Origin: Candidatus Ozemobacteraceae bacterium
Lineage (GTDB): Bacteria; Muiribacteriota; Ozemobacteria; Ozemobacterales; Ozemobacteraceae
Length of the DNA: 64,000 nucleotides
Reading direction: 5' to 3'
Assembly (NCBI GenBank): GCA_035373905.1
Contig: DAOSOK010000006.1
Span: forward strand, 114,189-178,188
Notes under the pieces: generated by a model
What the model saw: the letters and a program-made list of their open reading frames with translations, nothing else
What the model was told of the DNA's origin: nothing
Database searches by the model: none
Program-made: the position numbers and the translations under genes
Shown here: positions 41,528 to 50,383 of the stretch, piece by piece
How positions within the stretch are numbered: position 1 is the stretch's first letter
Layout: each line of letters starts with the position of its first letter

Positions 41528-43732
41528 TCAGGCCCGCCACCTCAGGCGAAGGGTCAGGGAGTTGAGGACGACGGAGATGGAGGAGAGGGCCATCGTCATG
41601 CCTGCTACGGCGGGCGTGAGGCTGTAGCCGGGGCCCCAGAAGGGCTCCAGCAGGCCGGCCGCGAGGGGCAGGGTCAGGATGTTGTAGAAGACGGCCCAGG
41701 CCAGGTTCTGGCGGATCTTCGCGATCGTCGCGCGGGAGAGGTCGACGGCGAACGGGACGAGGGACAGGTCGCGGCGCACCAGCACGAGGTCGACGGCCTC
41801 GCGGGCCGCGTCAGCGCCGGAGCCGAGGGCGATCCCCACCGTGGCGGCGGAAAGCGCCGGCGCGTCGTTGATCCCGTCGCCCACGAACGCGGTCGGGCCG
41901 CGCCCGATGTATTCGCGCAGGATTTCCAGCTTCTGCCCGGGAAGCACGCCCGCACGGAACTCCGTGATGCCGGAGGCGGCCGCGGCGGCGCGCACCGGTT
42001 CCGGCCTATCGCCGCTGATGATGACGGGCTCGATCCCCGCGGCCCGGAGTGCGGCTGAAACGCCCGGTGATTCGGCCCGAAGCAGGTCGGCAAGGCCAAA
42101 GACGGCGACAACCTCGCGGCCCGACGCGGCGAACACGGGTGTCAGCGCCTTTTCTGCGAATCCGGCCGGGAGTTTCGGGGGCTTCACTCCTTCCTCGGCA
42201 AGCAGATGTTCGCTGCCGATGACCAGCCGTTCGCCCGAAGACGACACTCCGACGAGCCCGAAGCCCCGTTTTTCCTCGACGGAAACGAAGGAATGGGTAT
42301 TATTTTTTTCTATATATTGAGAAAGGTTTTTATGAATGCCGTGCGACAACGGATGCAGGGACCGCGACGCCAGTTCGGCGATCGCGGGGGCGAAGCGCCG
42401 GCATCCGTCCTGCGCGAGCCATGCGACGTCGGCAACGGCGGGCACGCCCTCGGTGAGCGTGCCTGTTTTATCGAATAAAATATATTTCACGCCGGCGAGG
42501 GCTTCAAGCGACGAGGGCTTCTTCACGAGCAGACCTCTCGCCATCGCAATGCCGCTCGACACGACGATGGCCGTCGGCGTCGCGAGGCCGAGAGCGCATG
42601 GGCAGGCGACGACGAGCACGCTGACGGCGTGCATGAGCGCCGTGTTGAGGCCTTTCCCGGCGAACAACCAGCCGGCGAACGTCGCTGCGGCCAGCGAGAC
42701 GACAACCGGCACGAAGACGTCCGACGCCCGGTCGGCGAACCGCTGGAGGCGCGGCTTGTCCGCCTGCGCGCGACGCATCGTCCGGATCAGGCTCTGAAGC
42801 GTCGACTCGGCGCCGCGGCGTGTGGCCCGCACGCGCAGTTCGCCGTTCAGGTTGACGCTGCCGGATACCACGGGCGAGCCGGGCGACTTCGCGACCGGCA
42901 TCGATTCGCCGGTCAGCAGACTCTCGTCCGCCGACGAGTCGCCGGCCGAGACCTCGCCGTCGGTCGGGAAGCGTTCGCCCGGGCGTATCACCAGCTGATC
43001 TCCGGGCTCGACGGCATCGACGTGGATGTCGACGACCGCGCCGTCAGGGCCGACGCGGCGGGCCGTTCCCTGCTGGAGGTTCGTCAGGCCGCGCAAAGAA
43101 GCGGCGGCTTCGCGCCGGGCGACAGACTCGAGGCGTTTTCCGATCGAGATGAACAGGATGAGCAGGGCGGCCGCCTCGAAATGGATCATGCCGTGATGCC
43201 CCGCGAAAGAGGGCATGGTCAGGACGAGGGCCGAGTAGCCCCAGGCTGCGCCCACTCCGAGCGCGACGAGAACGTCCATGTTCGTGCTGCGGTTTTTCAG
43301 CGATCGCACGGCACCCGAAAAGAAATGCCGCCCGGAGGTCATCAGGAGAAGTCCCGACAGCACCATCTGGGAGAACCGGTTCGCCCAGGTATCGGCGGCG
43401 CCCATCGCGAGAACGGCGACGGGAAGAGCCAGCAGCGCGGTGAATGCGAGCCCGGCGCGGCCGGTTTCCCCGACCGGCTCGGCATCGAGGGGCCGGGCCT
43501 CGTATCCCAGGCTGACGATCTGTTTCCGGATCGTTTCGGGGTCGATCTTTTCAGGATCGAACGAGATTTCCGCCGATTCGTCGGCGAGGTAGACGCGGGC
43601 GGAAAGAATGCCGTCGAGCCTGGAAAGCCCCTTTTCGATGCCGCGCGAGCAGTTCGCGCAGCTCATTCCCCCGATGAGCAGGAAGAGATCTGCCGGGGTG
43701 CGCCTCGTGGCGCCGGGCTGGTCAGAAGGCAT
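41528..43732 (-). CDS. copA: Cu(+)-exporting P1B-type ATPase
   Basis: A 734-residue heavy-metal ATPase: one N-terminal HMA domain with GGMSCANC, membrane helices, actuator TGES, the copper-selective helix motif ACPCALGLATPTA, phosphorylation site DKTGTLTEG, HP motif LHPLS, hinge VGDGINDAP, and last helices with YN and MALSS typical of Cu(+) pumps. It exports Cu(+) from the cytoplasm. The start lies inside the end of the preceding small secreted gene (11-base overlap), so the two are translationally coupled. Two AT-rich islets occur, one next to the DKTGT site. Confidence 0.93.
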   Translation of the reverse strand: MPSDQPGATRRTPADLFLLIGGMSCANCSRGIEKGLSRLDGILSARVYLADESAEISFDPEKIDPETIRKQIVSLGYEARPLDAEPVGETGRAGLAFTALLALPVAVLAMGAADTWANRFSQMVLSGLLLMTSGRHFFSGAVRSLKNRSTNMDVLVALGVGAAWGYSALVLTMPSFAGHHGMIHFEAAALLILFISIGKRLESVARREAAASLRGLTNLQQGTARRVGPDGAVVDIHVDAVEPGDQLVIRPGERFPTDGEVSAGDSSADESLLTGESMPVAKSPGSPVVSGSVNLNGELRVRATRRGAESTLQSLIRTMRRAQADKPRLQRFADRASDVFVPVVVSLAAATFAGWLFAGKGLNTALMHAVSVLVVACPCALGLATPTAIVVSSGIAMARGLLVKKPSSLEALAGVKYILFDKTGTLTEGVPAVADVAWLAQDGCRRFAPAIAELASRSLHPLSHGIHKNLSQYIEKNNTHSFVSVEEKRGFGLVGVSSSGERLVIGSEHLLAEEGVKPPKLPAGFAEKALTPVFAASGREVVAVFGLADLLRAESPGVSAALRAAGIEPVIISGDRPEPVRAAAAASGITEFRAGVLPGQKLEILREYIGRGPTAFVGDGINDAPALSAATVGIALGSGADAAREAVDLVLVRRDLSLVPFAVDLSRATIAKIRQNLAWAVFYNILTLPLAAGLLEPFWGPGYSLTPAVAGMTMALSSISVVLNSLTLRLRWRA

Positions 43733-44231
43733 CGCCCCGGGTATCGGATGCAGGGGCCGGCGGGTTGGTCTTCAGATGCTCGATGGTCTTTTTCACGGTC
43801 TCGAGGGTTTCGCCCTCACCCATGCCGTGCAGTCTGCCGTCGGGATCGACGGGCCAGGCGCCCTGGACGAAGTTATTCACCTGGAAGCGCCCGGGGGCTC
43901 CGGGCACCAGGAACACCAGCACCTGCCGGCGGGGCTTGAACACGACCTCATCCTCGAATCCGCCGCCGATCGTGTCGACGAGAATCTCGTCGCCGGGTTT
44001 CGCCTCGCCCTTCAGGGTTTCATGGACCGTGAGAACGTTCTCGACCTGCGCAAAGCCCTTTTCATCCGTGCCCGTTTCGGTGCTTTTCTTGAGGCTGACA
44101 ACCGCGATGAGTTCCGAGCCGGCGATCAATTGATCGTTGGGGATGGTCTGAATCATGGCAAACGCGCCTCCGATCACGAGCAACATACCGAGCACAAGAG
44201 GAATCGTTCGTGCGCACCAGGAGTGTTTCAT
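43722..44231 (-). CDS. Small exported protein, FVQGxWP paralogue family
   Basis: A 169-residue protein with signal or anchor CARTIPLVLGMLLVIGGAFA. The motif order IAVVSLKKSTETGTDE, VHETLKGEAKPGDEI, VLVFLVPGAPGRF and VNNFVQGAWPVD matches the product of 9883-10362, so the two form one family. ATG 44231 has AAGGAG nine bases upstream; more distal starts lack one. It is coupled to copA by overlap, but it has no obvious metal-binding motif. Function unknown. Confidence 0.65.
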   Translation of the reverse strand: MKHSWCARTIPLVLGMLLVIGGAFAMIQTIPNDQLIAGSELIAVVSLKKSTETGTDEKGFAQVENVLTVHETLKGEAKPGDEILVDTIGGGFEDEVVFKPRRQVLVFLVPGAPGRFQVNNFVQGAWPVDPDGRLHGMGEGETLETVKKTIEHLKTNPPAPASDTRGDAF

Positions 44232-44345
44232 GACACTTCTCCTTTTCCCGGGGATGGGCTCTGGCGGTCGGCTGCACGCCGTCTTCCCCGCATAAACGCA
44301 AAACATCCGCATGCAGATTGCCAAAGCGACACGTTTCATTTAACC

Positions 44346-46523
44346 ATGATGATAGCCAAAACACAAACCACCTCCACGGACATCCACGTGAAAATTCTGC
44401 AACTGGTGAACGCTCTCACCTGGGGCGGCGCGCAGATCCTGGTCTCGGACCTGGCGCGTGCAGCCAGGCGGGCCGGCCACGCCACGGTCATCGCCGCCTT
44501 CCGCGACGGGCCTCTCAGTGCCCCGCTGCGCCGGGAAGGCTTCGACGTCAGGATCCTGGGCGAGGAACTGTTCGACATCGCCGCGGCCTGGCGGCTTCTC
44601 GCGCTCTGCCGGGAGTTCCGCCCCGACGTGATCCACTCCCATTTGTCGCGGGCGACCTTCTGGGCCCGGGTTCTTCGGAACCGACTGACGGAAACCAGGC
44701 TGGTGACGACGATCCACGGCTTCGAATCGGGCAGGTTCCACTCCGTCGAAAAGCGCATGGCGAGCCTGTCCGACCACATTCTCTTCCCGAGCGGGTTTCT
44801 TGCCGACTGGTATGAGAAAAGCATCCACAAACTGCCGCCCGGCCGCGCATCCGTCATCTACCCAGGGGTGGAAACCTCGACGACGCCCCGAGCGGTGCGA
44901 ACGTCGCCGGGGCGCCCCATCAGGATCGGAACGCTTTCCCGCCTTCATCGAGTCAAGGGTGTCGACATCCTGCTCGAGGCGTGCGCCGGACTGTGCTCCA
45001 GGTATCCCCTGCGGATCGTGATCGGCGGCGACGGGAAGGAGCGGGGCAATCTCGGGACACTCGCCGCGCGTCTCGGCATCGACGCCTGCGTGGAATGGAC
45101 CGGCCCGGTTTCCTCCCCGAAGGAGTTTCTCGACACCCTCGACATCTTCGTCGCACCCTCGCGCGAGGAGGCCTTCGGCATCACGATTTGCGAAGCCATG
45201 GATCGCAACCTTCCGGTCGTCGCCAGCAGGGTCGGCGGAATCCCCGAAATCGTCCGTGACGGCGTCGACGGTCTTCTGGTGCCGCCGGAGGACAGGAATG
45301 CCCTCGCACGGGCCATCGAGCGGCTTCTGCAGGACGAGCCGAGCCGGCTCGCGATGGGCATCTCCGGCAACCGCCGCGTCAATGCGGAGTTCCGCCGAAA
45401 ATCATGCCTCGACACGCACATGATATTATATCATAACATATTGCATCACTGGCCCGGCGATCGGGCCGCCGTCCATCTTGCCGTTTCGTCATGCGAACTC
45501 GGCGGCGGCGAGCGGTTGGCTCTTTCGCTCGCGCAGGCGCTCCGGCGTCGCGGATTCCGCATCACGGCCACCTGCGCCGGCGATCCGCTCGCGGCCAAGC
45601 TCAGAGAGTCGGGCATCGCGACGTCCGTCGCTCCGATGACGGCCGGCGGCTTGTTCTTCGGCGTCCGCCTGGCCCGGGACCTCCTGATTCACCGTCCCGA
45701 TCTCGTCAGCGCCCACCTGAACCGGGCGGCCCTGGCCTCGGGCCTGCTGCGTCTCATCGGCGGGCCGAGCGTGATCTCCCACGTTCACGGCCTGAACCGG
45801 GAGATCTACTACCGGTTTTCCGACCATCTCGTCGCCGTTTCGGAATCCGTCGGCGAGCATCTCCGAAGCCAGGGCATTCCGCCTGAGCGAATTTCCGTCA
45901 TCCCGAACCGCATTCCCGGAAAGCCGATGCATCGAACCGCTCCCCCGGCCCCGCCCTGGGTCGTCGGCATTCCCGCGAAACTCCACGCGAACAAGGGACA
46001 CCGCTGGGCGTTCAATGCTATAGCAAGTAATATTCATAATCTGCCGGATCTGCGAATCGAGATTTTCGGCGACGGCCCGGAGCGCGCGGCCCTCCAATCC
46101 TTCGTCACATCAGGCCCGCTGAAGGGGATCACGACGTTTCACGGATTTGAGCCCGACATGGACGCCTGGTATCCGAAACTCCACCTGGTCATGCTTCCGT
46201 CCCTCGGCGAAGGCATCCCGCTGAGCCTGATCGAGCCGATGCGGTGGGGCCTCCCCTGCATCGCGACGAATGTCGGCGGCATTCCCGAAGTGGTCGAGGA
46301 CGGCGCGAACGGCGTACTCGTGAAACCCGGCGACGAAGCGGGGCTGATCGACGGCCTGAACAGGCTTCTTTCCGGACCGGCATACGAGTCATTCCGCGCC
46401 GCCGCACGCGCGAAGTTTCAGGCGATCAATGATTTCGAGGGAATGATCGACCGGTTCGAGCACGTCTGCGCCGATGTTTCCGGCCTGCCCGGCTTCGACA
46501 CGGCCGTCCCTCGCTCGTCATGA
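44346..46523 (+). CDS. Tandem GT4 glycosyltransferase (two modules in one chain)
   Basis: A 725-residue protein made of two GT-B fold GT4 modules. Module 1 (~14-360) has VNALTWGGAQILVSDLARAA, GTLSRLHRVKGVDILLEA and SREEAFGITICEAMD. Module 2 (~370-710) has SSCELGGGERLALSLAQAL, VGIPAKLHANKGHRWAF and PSLGEGIPLSLIEPMRWG. Each module has its own donor-site Glu motif (E-x7-E). No ribosome-binding site precedes ATG 44346. First gene of an envelope-glycan operon with the next three genes; it would add two sugars in order to a lipid-linked acceptor. Confidence 0.85.
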   Translation: MMIAKTQTTSTDIHVKILQLVNALTWGGAQILVSDLARAARRAGHATVIAAFRDGPLSAPLRREGFDVRILGEELFDIAAAWRLLALCREFRPDVIHSHLSRATFWARVLRNRLTETRLVTTIHGFESGRFHSVEKRMASLSDHILFPSGFLADWYEKSIHKLPPGRASVIYPGVETSTTPRAVRTSPGRPIRIGTLSRLHRVKGVDILLEACAGLCSRYPLRIVIGGDGKERGNLGTLAARLGIDACVEWTGPVSSPKEFLDTLDIFVAPSREEAFGITICEAMDRNLPVVASRVGGIPEIVRDGVDGLLVPPEDRNALARAIERLLQDEPSRLAMGISGNRRVNAEFRRKSCLDTHMILYHNILHHWPGDRAAVHLAVSSCELGGGERLALSLAQALRRRGFRITATCAGDPLAAKLRESGIATSVAPMTAGGLFFGVRLARDLLIHRPDLVSAHLNRAALASGLLRLIGGPSVISHVHGLNREIYYRFSDHLVAVSESVGEHLRSQGIPPERISVIPNRIPGKPMHRTAPPAPPWVVGIPAKLHANKGHRWAFNAIASNIHNLPDLRIEIFGDGPERAALQSFVTSGPLKGITTFHGFEPDMDAWYPKLHLVMLPSLGEGIPLSLIEPMRWGLPCIATNVGGIPEVVEDGANGVLVKPGDEAGLIDGLNRLLSGPAYESFRAAARAKFQAINDFEGMIDRFEHVCADVSGLPGFDTAVPRSS

Positions 46524-47572
46524 GCGGCCGGTCGATGCTCTTCGCGGGCGCCGTTCCCTGGAACGGCCTCCGACAGCGGCACCAGGCGCTCGCCTCGGGG
46601 CTTGCCGGCGACGGCTGGGACGTGACGTATCTCGATCCGCTGCTAAGCGGCGGCTGGGGAGCCAGGCTGCGGGAACTGGGCTGCAGGCTGAGAACGCTTT
46701 CGATCCGCGTTCCCTTTCGGGCCGCCGGATTTCCCGGTCTCCAGGCTGTTGCGATGAAACTTGCCATGATTCACCTGGCGGCGAACGGCGTCAGACCGTC
46801 CGAAACACGTCTCTGGGTGGGCGAACCCTCGCTTTCGCCATTATCCCGATTTCCTTGGAATTCGATCGTTTACGACCGGTGTGACAGGCACGGTGCGTTT
46901 CCGGGCCAGCGACGGCTCCCATGGCTCGTTCACGAGCAGCGGCTGTACCGGCGCGCCGATCTCGTGTTCGCCTCCTCGCCCCTGCTGGCCGACGAAGCCG
47001 CCGAAGCCGGGGCGGCTTCGGTTCATCTCGTGCCGAACGCCGTCGACGCGCGCTGGCTTTTTCCGCAGCCGCCGAAACGACCGGCCGGCCCGCCGTTCCG
47101 GCTGGTTTCGGCCGGTGCGCATTACGAATGGACGGACCACGCGTGGCTTGCAGCCCTCGCCGAACACCCCGGCGTCGAACTGCACATCGCCGGTCCGGGC
47201 CGGGGCCGGGGCTGGAAAGACCTGCTGGCCCGCCCCGGCGTCACCTGGCACGGCGTCCTCGACCATGCGGCGCTCCGCGAACTGCTTGACCGGTGCCACA
47301 TCGGCCTGATACCGTTCCGGGACGATCCGCTGACGGCCGGGGTCGATCCGGTGAAAGCCTACGAGTATGCGGCGAGAGGGCTTGCCGTCTGGGCCCCGCG
47401 CATCGAATCCCTGCGCCGGCATCCCCTGGTCACACGGACACTGACGCCGGTCGAAGCGGCGGACCGGCTCGGAGCAGACGCCTCGCTCGCGCCTCTGACG
47501 CTGAGGCCTGCGACCTGGGACGACCGGCTCGCCGTGATTTGCAGATTGTTGAAGGAACGGAAGGGACGATGA
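46520..47572 (+). CDS. Glycosyltransferase, GT4-like
   Basis: A 350-residue GT-B protein: N-terminal half with SMLFAGAVPWNGLRQRHQAL, and C-terminal half with VHLVPNAVDARWLF, ELHIAGPGRGRGWKDLL, WHGVLDHAALRELLDRCHIG and PVKAYEYAARGLAVWA (nucleotide-sugar site). It overlaps the previous stop by four bases (ATGA). It probably acts after the tandem enzyme on the same polymer. Confidence 0.8.
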   Translation: MSGRSMLFAGAVPWNGLRQRHQALASGLAGDGWDVTYLDPLLSGGWGARLRELGCRLRTLSIRVPFRAAGFPGLQAVAMKLAMIHLAANGVRPSETRLWVGEPSLSPLSRFPWNSIVYDRCDRHGAFPGQRRLPWLVHEQRLYRRADLVFASSPLLADEAAEAGAASVHLVPNAVDARWLFPQPPKRPAGPPFRLVSAGAHYEWTDHAWLAALAEHPGVELHIAGPGRGRGWKDLLARPGVTWHGVLDHAALRELLDRCHIGLIPFRDDPLTAGVDPVKAYEYAARGLAVWAPRIESLRRHPLVTRTLTPVEAADRLGADASLAPLTLRPATWDDRLAVICRLLKERKGR

Positions 47573-48558
47573 CCGCCAGGCACCTGCTGCTGATCGGCTT
47601 TTTCGGCGAAGGCAACCTCGGAGACGACGCGATTCTCCGGGGAATCGCCTCCGCCATGCCGCCCGGCACCCCGATCGTCGCCACGGCCGGCAACACGCCC
47701 TTGCCGGCCTGCGTCGCCGCCATCCGGCGGCGCGGCATCGCATCGTGGCCGTCGTTCATCGGCGCCCTGCGAGGCTCCCGACTTGTCGTCGCCAGCGGAG
47801 GCCTGCTCCAGGACTGGTCTTTCGAGGGCGTTTCCTTCTACGCCCTCCGGCTGTGCGCCGCGCGCCTGGCCGGCGTACCCGCGGCCCTGCTCGGCGCCGG
47901 CATCGGCCCCCTCCGCGGCAGGGCGGCGCGCAAGCTGGCAACAGCCGCACTTACGGGGATTGATGTCTGCATGCTTCGTGACGCCGAGTCGGTCGGTCTG
48001 TTCAACCGGCTGACCGGCCGCCGGGCCGACCTTGGCACAGACTGGTCGTGGGCATTGAATCCTGAAAGTCCGGATTGCACCGAGGCCAGCGGAATTCCTG
48101 ACAATTCAATAGTTATAAATATACGCCCCTGGCTCACTCCCGACTGGCAGAATGCCGCCCTCCGTTGGTGGCCTCGCGCCGGCAACGCAAACCGGCTTGG
48201 AATTTCGGCCCGCGGGGAAGACCGGCGTCTGCTGGAGCATCTGTTCGCCGGCCTTCCCGTGCATGAACCCGCGAATTTTCCGACGCTGCTTTCGACGGCC
48301 GCCAGGTTCAGGGAAGGCTGGGCCATGCGATACCACGTCCTGCTCGCGCTGCTTCGGTCCGGCATTCCCGTCCGCGCTCTGCCGTACGATCACAAGGCGA
48401 GTCAACTCGCCGCGAACGCGGGCCTTCCGGTTCCCTCGCCGGCCGATCCCGAACCGCCGGAGCCGCGCACCGCCGATCCCGGCTTCATTTCCGCCGAAAC
48501 CGGGAAAATCGCCGTCATGAGAGACCTCCTGCGACGGACCTGGGAAGACGTCTCATGA
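47569..48558 (+). CDS. csaB: CsaB-type polysaccharide pyruvyltransferase
   Basis: A 329-residue protein of the polysaccharide pyruvyltransferase family. The start GFFGEGNLGDDAIL matches the conserved Gly-rich opening of CsaB, followed by LVVASGGLLQD, LLGAGIGPLRG and, near the end, HVLLALLRSGIPVRALPYDHK. CsaB adds ketal pyruvate to cell-wall polymers that anchor SLH proteins. The start overlaps the previous stop by four bases. Pyruvylation of a surface glycan made by the flanking glycosyltransferases is the likely role. Confidence 0.85.
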   Translation: MTARHLLLIGFFGEGNLGDDAILRGIASAMPPGTPIVATAGNTPLPACVAAIRRRGIASWPSFIGALRGSRLVVASGGLLQDWSFEGVSFYALRLCAARLAGVPAALLGAGIGPLRGRAARKLATAALTGIDVCMLRDAESVGLFNRLTGRRADLGTDWSWALNPESPDCTEASGIPDNSIVINIRPWLTPDWQNAALRWWPRAGNANRLGISARGEDRRLLEHLFAGLPVHEPANFPTLLSTAARFREGWAMRYHVLLALLRSGIPVRALPYDHKASQLAANAGLPVPSPADPEPPEPRTADPGFISAETGKIAVMRDLLRRTWEDVS

Positions 48559-49595
48559 AAAGGTTTCTGAGCGCTATTTCGCACCTCTACGGCCGGCTTG
48601 CCCGGACCGAGCACCGGTTTTTCAAAGCCGTCCCCTTCCTCGTCGAACGGCCGGCCGCCTGCGTCATCAGCGTCGGCAACCTGTCGGTCGGCGGCACCGG
48701 CAAAACGCCGTTCCTGTTCGAACTCCTGTCGGACCCGTCTCTGCCGTCGAACCGGGTCGTCCTCACCCGCGGGTATCGAAGCCCCTGGGAGCGCGGCTTC
48801 TACCTCGTGACCGGCGCCGGGCCGCATCCGGAAGATCTGACGGATGAGACGCGCCTCCTCGCCGCCCTGTTTCCCGACGTGCCCGTCCTGGTCGGGAAGA
48901 ACCGCGCCCATTCCGCGAGACAGGCGGAGCGGTGGTTCGAACCCGACGTCATGCTGCTCGACGACGGTTTTCAATACCGGCGGTTGAGCCGCGACATCGA
49001 TATCGTTCTGTGGGACGCCCTGATGCCCGCGGAACACGCGCAACCGCTTCCGCTGGGCAGGCTGCGCGAGCCCCCCGAGCGCCTGCGCGACGCCCACCTG
49101 ATCGTTCTCACCCGGTGCGAACTCGCGGATGATCCGACGAAGCGGCGGTGGTTCGACTGGTTCACCGCCACGGCTCCCCGCGTTCCCATCCTCGAGATGG
49201 AGACGAAGCCGGCTGGCTGGATCGACCCCCAGGGCCGGCGTCTCCCGGTCGGCGAGGGGCCGGATCCCGTTCTCGCGTTCGCCGCCATCGCGCAACCGGA
49301 AACGTTCGCCGCCCAGTTGAAGCGCGCAGGAAACACCGTTCTCGAGACCCGCGCCTTTCGCGATCACGACGCGTTTTCCGCGGATCGTCTGGCGAGCGTG
49401 GCGGAAGCAGCCCGGCGGCTCGGCGCAACGCCGGTCTGCACGGCCAAGGACCGGATCAAGATTTCCGCCCCGCAGGCGGCGGAGCACGGCATCTGGACGC
49501 TCGAGATCCGCATGCGTCCCGTCACGGGCGAGCCTCTGGGGGAAGCGCTGAAACGCCTCGGCATCGACCTCTCGCGCTGCAGGCGCACGAGCTGA
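48555..49595 (+). CDS. lpxK: Tetraacyldisaccharide 4'-kinase
   Basis: LpxK phosphorylates the lipid A precursor at the 4' position on the inner membrane. The 346-residue protein has an N-terminal hydrophobic helix, Walker A SVGNLSVGGTGKTP near residue 40, then LTRGYRSPWERGFY, DDGFQYRRLSRDIDIVLWDA and a C-terminal regulatory part with RAFRDHDAFS and TAKDRIKI, all in the family order. It overlaps csaB by four bases. Its presence shows that the organism makes lipid A and is diderm. Confidence 0.93.
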   Translation: MKRFLSAISHLYGRLARTEHRFFKAVPFLVERPAACVISVGNLSVGGTGKTPFLFELLSDPSLPSNRVVLTRGYRSPWERGFYLVTGAGPHPEDLTDETRLLAALFPDVPVLVGKNRAHSARQAERWFEPDVMLLDDGFQYRRLSRDIDIVLWDALMPAEHAQPLPLGRLREPPERLRDAHLIVLTRCELADDPTKRRWFDWFTATAPRVPILEMETKPAGWIDPQGRRLPVGEGPDPVLAFAAIAQPETFAAQLKRAGNTVLETRAFRDHDAFSADRLASVAEAARRLGATPVCTAKDRIKISAPQAAEHGIWTLEIRMRPVTGEPLGEALKRLGIDLSRCRRTS

Positions 49596-49631
49596 AGCCT
49601 CTTTACCCCTGCAGAACAAAATCCAATTTCA

Positions 49632-49726
49632 CGTTCCCGCTCGTGCTGAGCCTGTCGAAGCGCGAGAGGCTCTCGCCCCCTTCGGGAGACTAAAGACAGG
49701 CTTCGACAAGCTCAGGGCGAACGGGG
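49632..49726. repeat. REP-like composite inverted repeat
   Basis: Left arm TCGTGCTGAGCCTGTCGAAG and right arm CTTCGACAAGCTCAGGGCGA flank a centre TCTCGCCCCCTTCGGGAGAC, the same build as 41411-41499. It lies between convergent lpxK and the PAP2 gene and supplies the PAP2 stop codon. Confidence 0.85.
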
Positions 49727-50371
49727 GTGTTCATTCTGCAGGACTCGAGACGCTTCAGGGCCCGGAGGACCCTCCAAGGACTCATGACCGGCCGCCGGCG
49801 CCTCCACCGAAAGGCATTCCGCCGGCGGAGCCGGCCGGCCGAAGAAGCGGCGTCGGGCCAGAACGACGATGCTTGCGACGAGAATGCCGGCCAGCCAGCC
49901 GGCGGCGACGTCGGCAGGATAATGCACACCAATATATATTCTTGAATATCCAACAACGAACGAAACGAACGCGAATGTCGCGCCGGCGGGCGCCCCGGCT
50001 TCGAGCCAGATGACGGCGGCCGCGGCGGCGGTGTTCGCCGCGTGCGACGAGGGGAAGGACCTGCTGCTCTTGCAGGGAACCAGCAGACGGGCGCCCGGTT
50101 CCGCGCAGCAGGGGCGTTTGCGGCCGACGGATTTCTTGATGATCCCAGAGGTGACGTAATCGCTTCCTCCGATCCCGAGGGCGAACAGAAGCGCGAGAGC
50201 GCGGCGTTTCCCCTGCGCGCCGAAGATCAGCCAGAGCCAGGGAAGGATCAGGAACGGCGCCCAGAGTTTCGCGTCGGTGACGAGCGGCATGGCGACGTCG
50301 AGAAAGCCGCATGTCCAGACGCCGTTGAGCAGGTGGAACAGGGCCCGGTCGGCCGCGAGAATCGTCTCCAT
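49712..50371 (-). CDS. PAP2-family membrane phosphatase
   Basis: A 219-residue polytopic protein with the three PAP2 motifs: KKSVGRKRP (KX6RP), SRSFPSSHA (PSGH-like) and SRIYIGVHYPADV (SRX5HX3D). Enzymes of this kind dephosphorylate lipid phosphates such as undecaprenyl-PP or lipid A. It starts 12 bases after the dnaB stop and is likely in that operon. Its last codons (Asn-Glu-His-Pro-Arg-Ser-Pro) and TGA lie in a REP-like repeat, so the C-terminus may have been changed by insertion. Confidence 0.88.
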   Translation of the reverse strand: METILAADRALFHLLNGVWTCGFLDVAMPLVTDAKLWAPFLILPWLWLIFGAQGKRRALALLFALGIGGSDYVTSGIIKKSVGRKRPCCAEPGARLLVPCKSSRSFPSSHAANTAAAAAVIWLEAGAPAGATFAFVSFVVGYSRIYIGVHYPADVAAGWLAGILVASIVVLARRRFFGRPAPPAECLSVEAPAAGHESLEGPPGPEASRVLQNEHPRSP

Positions 50372-50383
50372 GGGCCGTCGGCC

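Noticed and set aside
43608..44345. N-terminal extension of the tandem glycosyltransferase frame
   Set aside because: It overlaps copA and the small exported gene on the other strand; the GT4 module begins just after ATG 44346.
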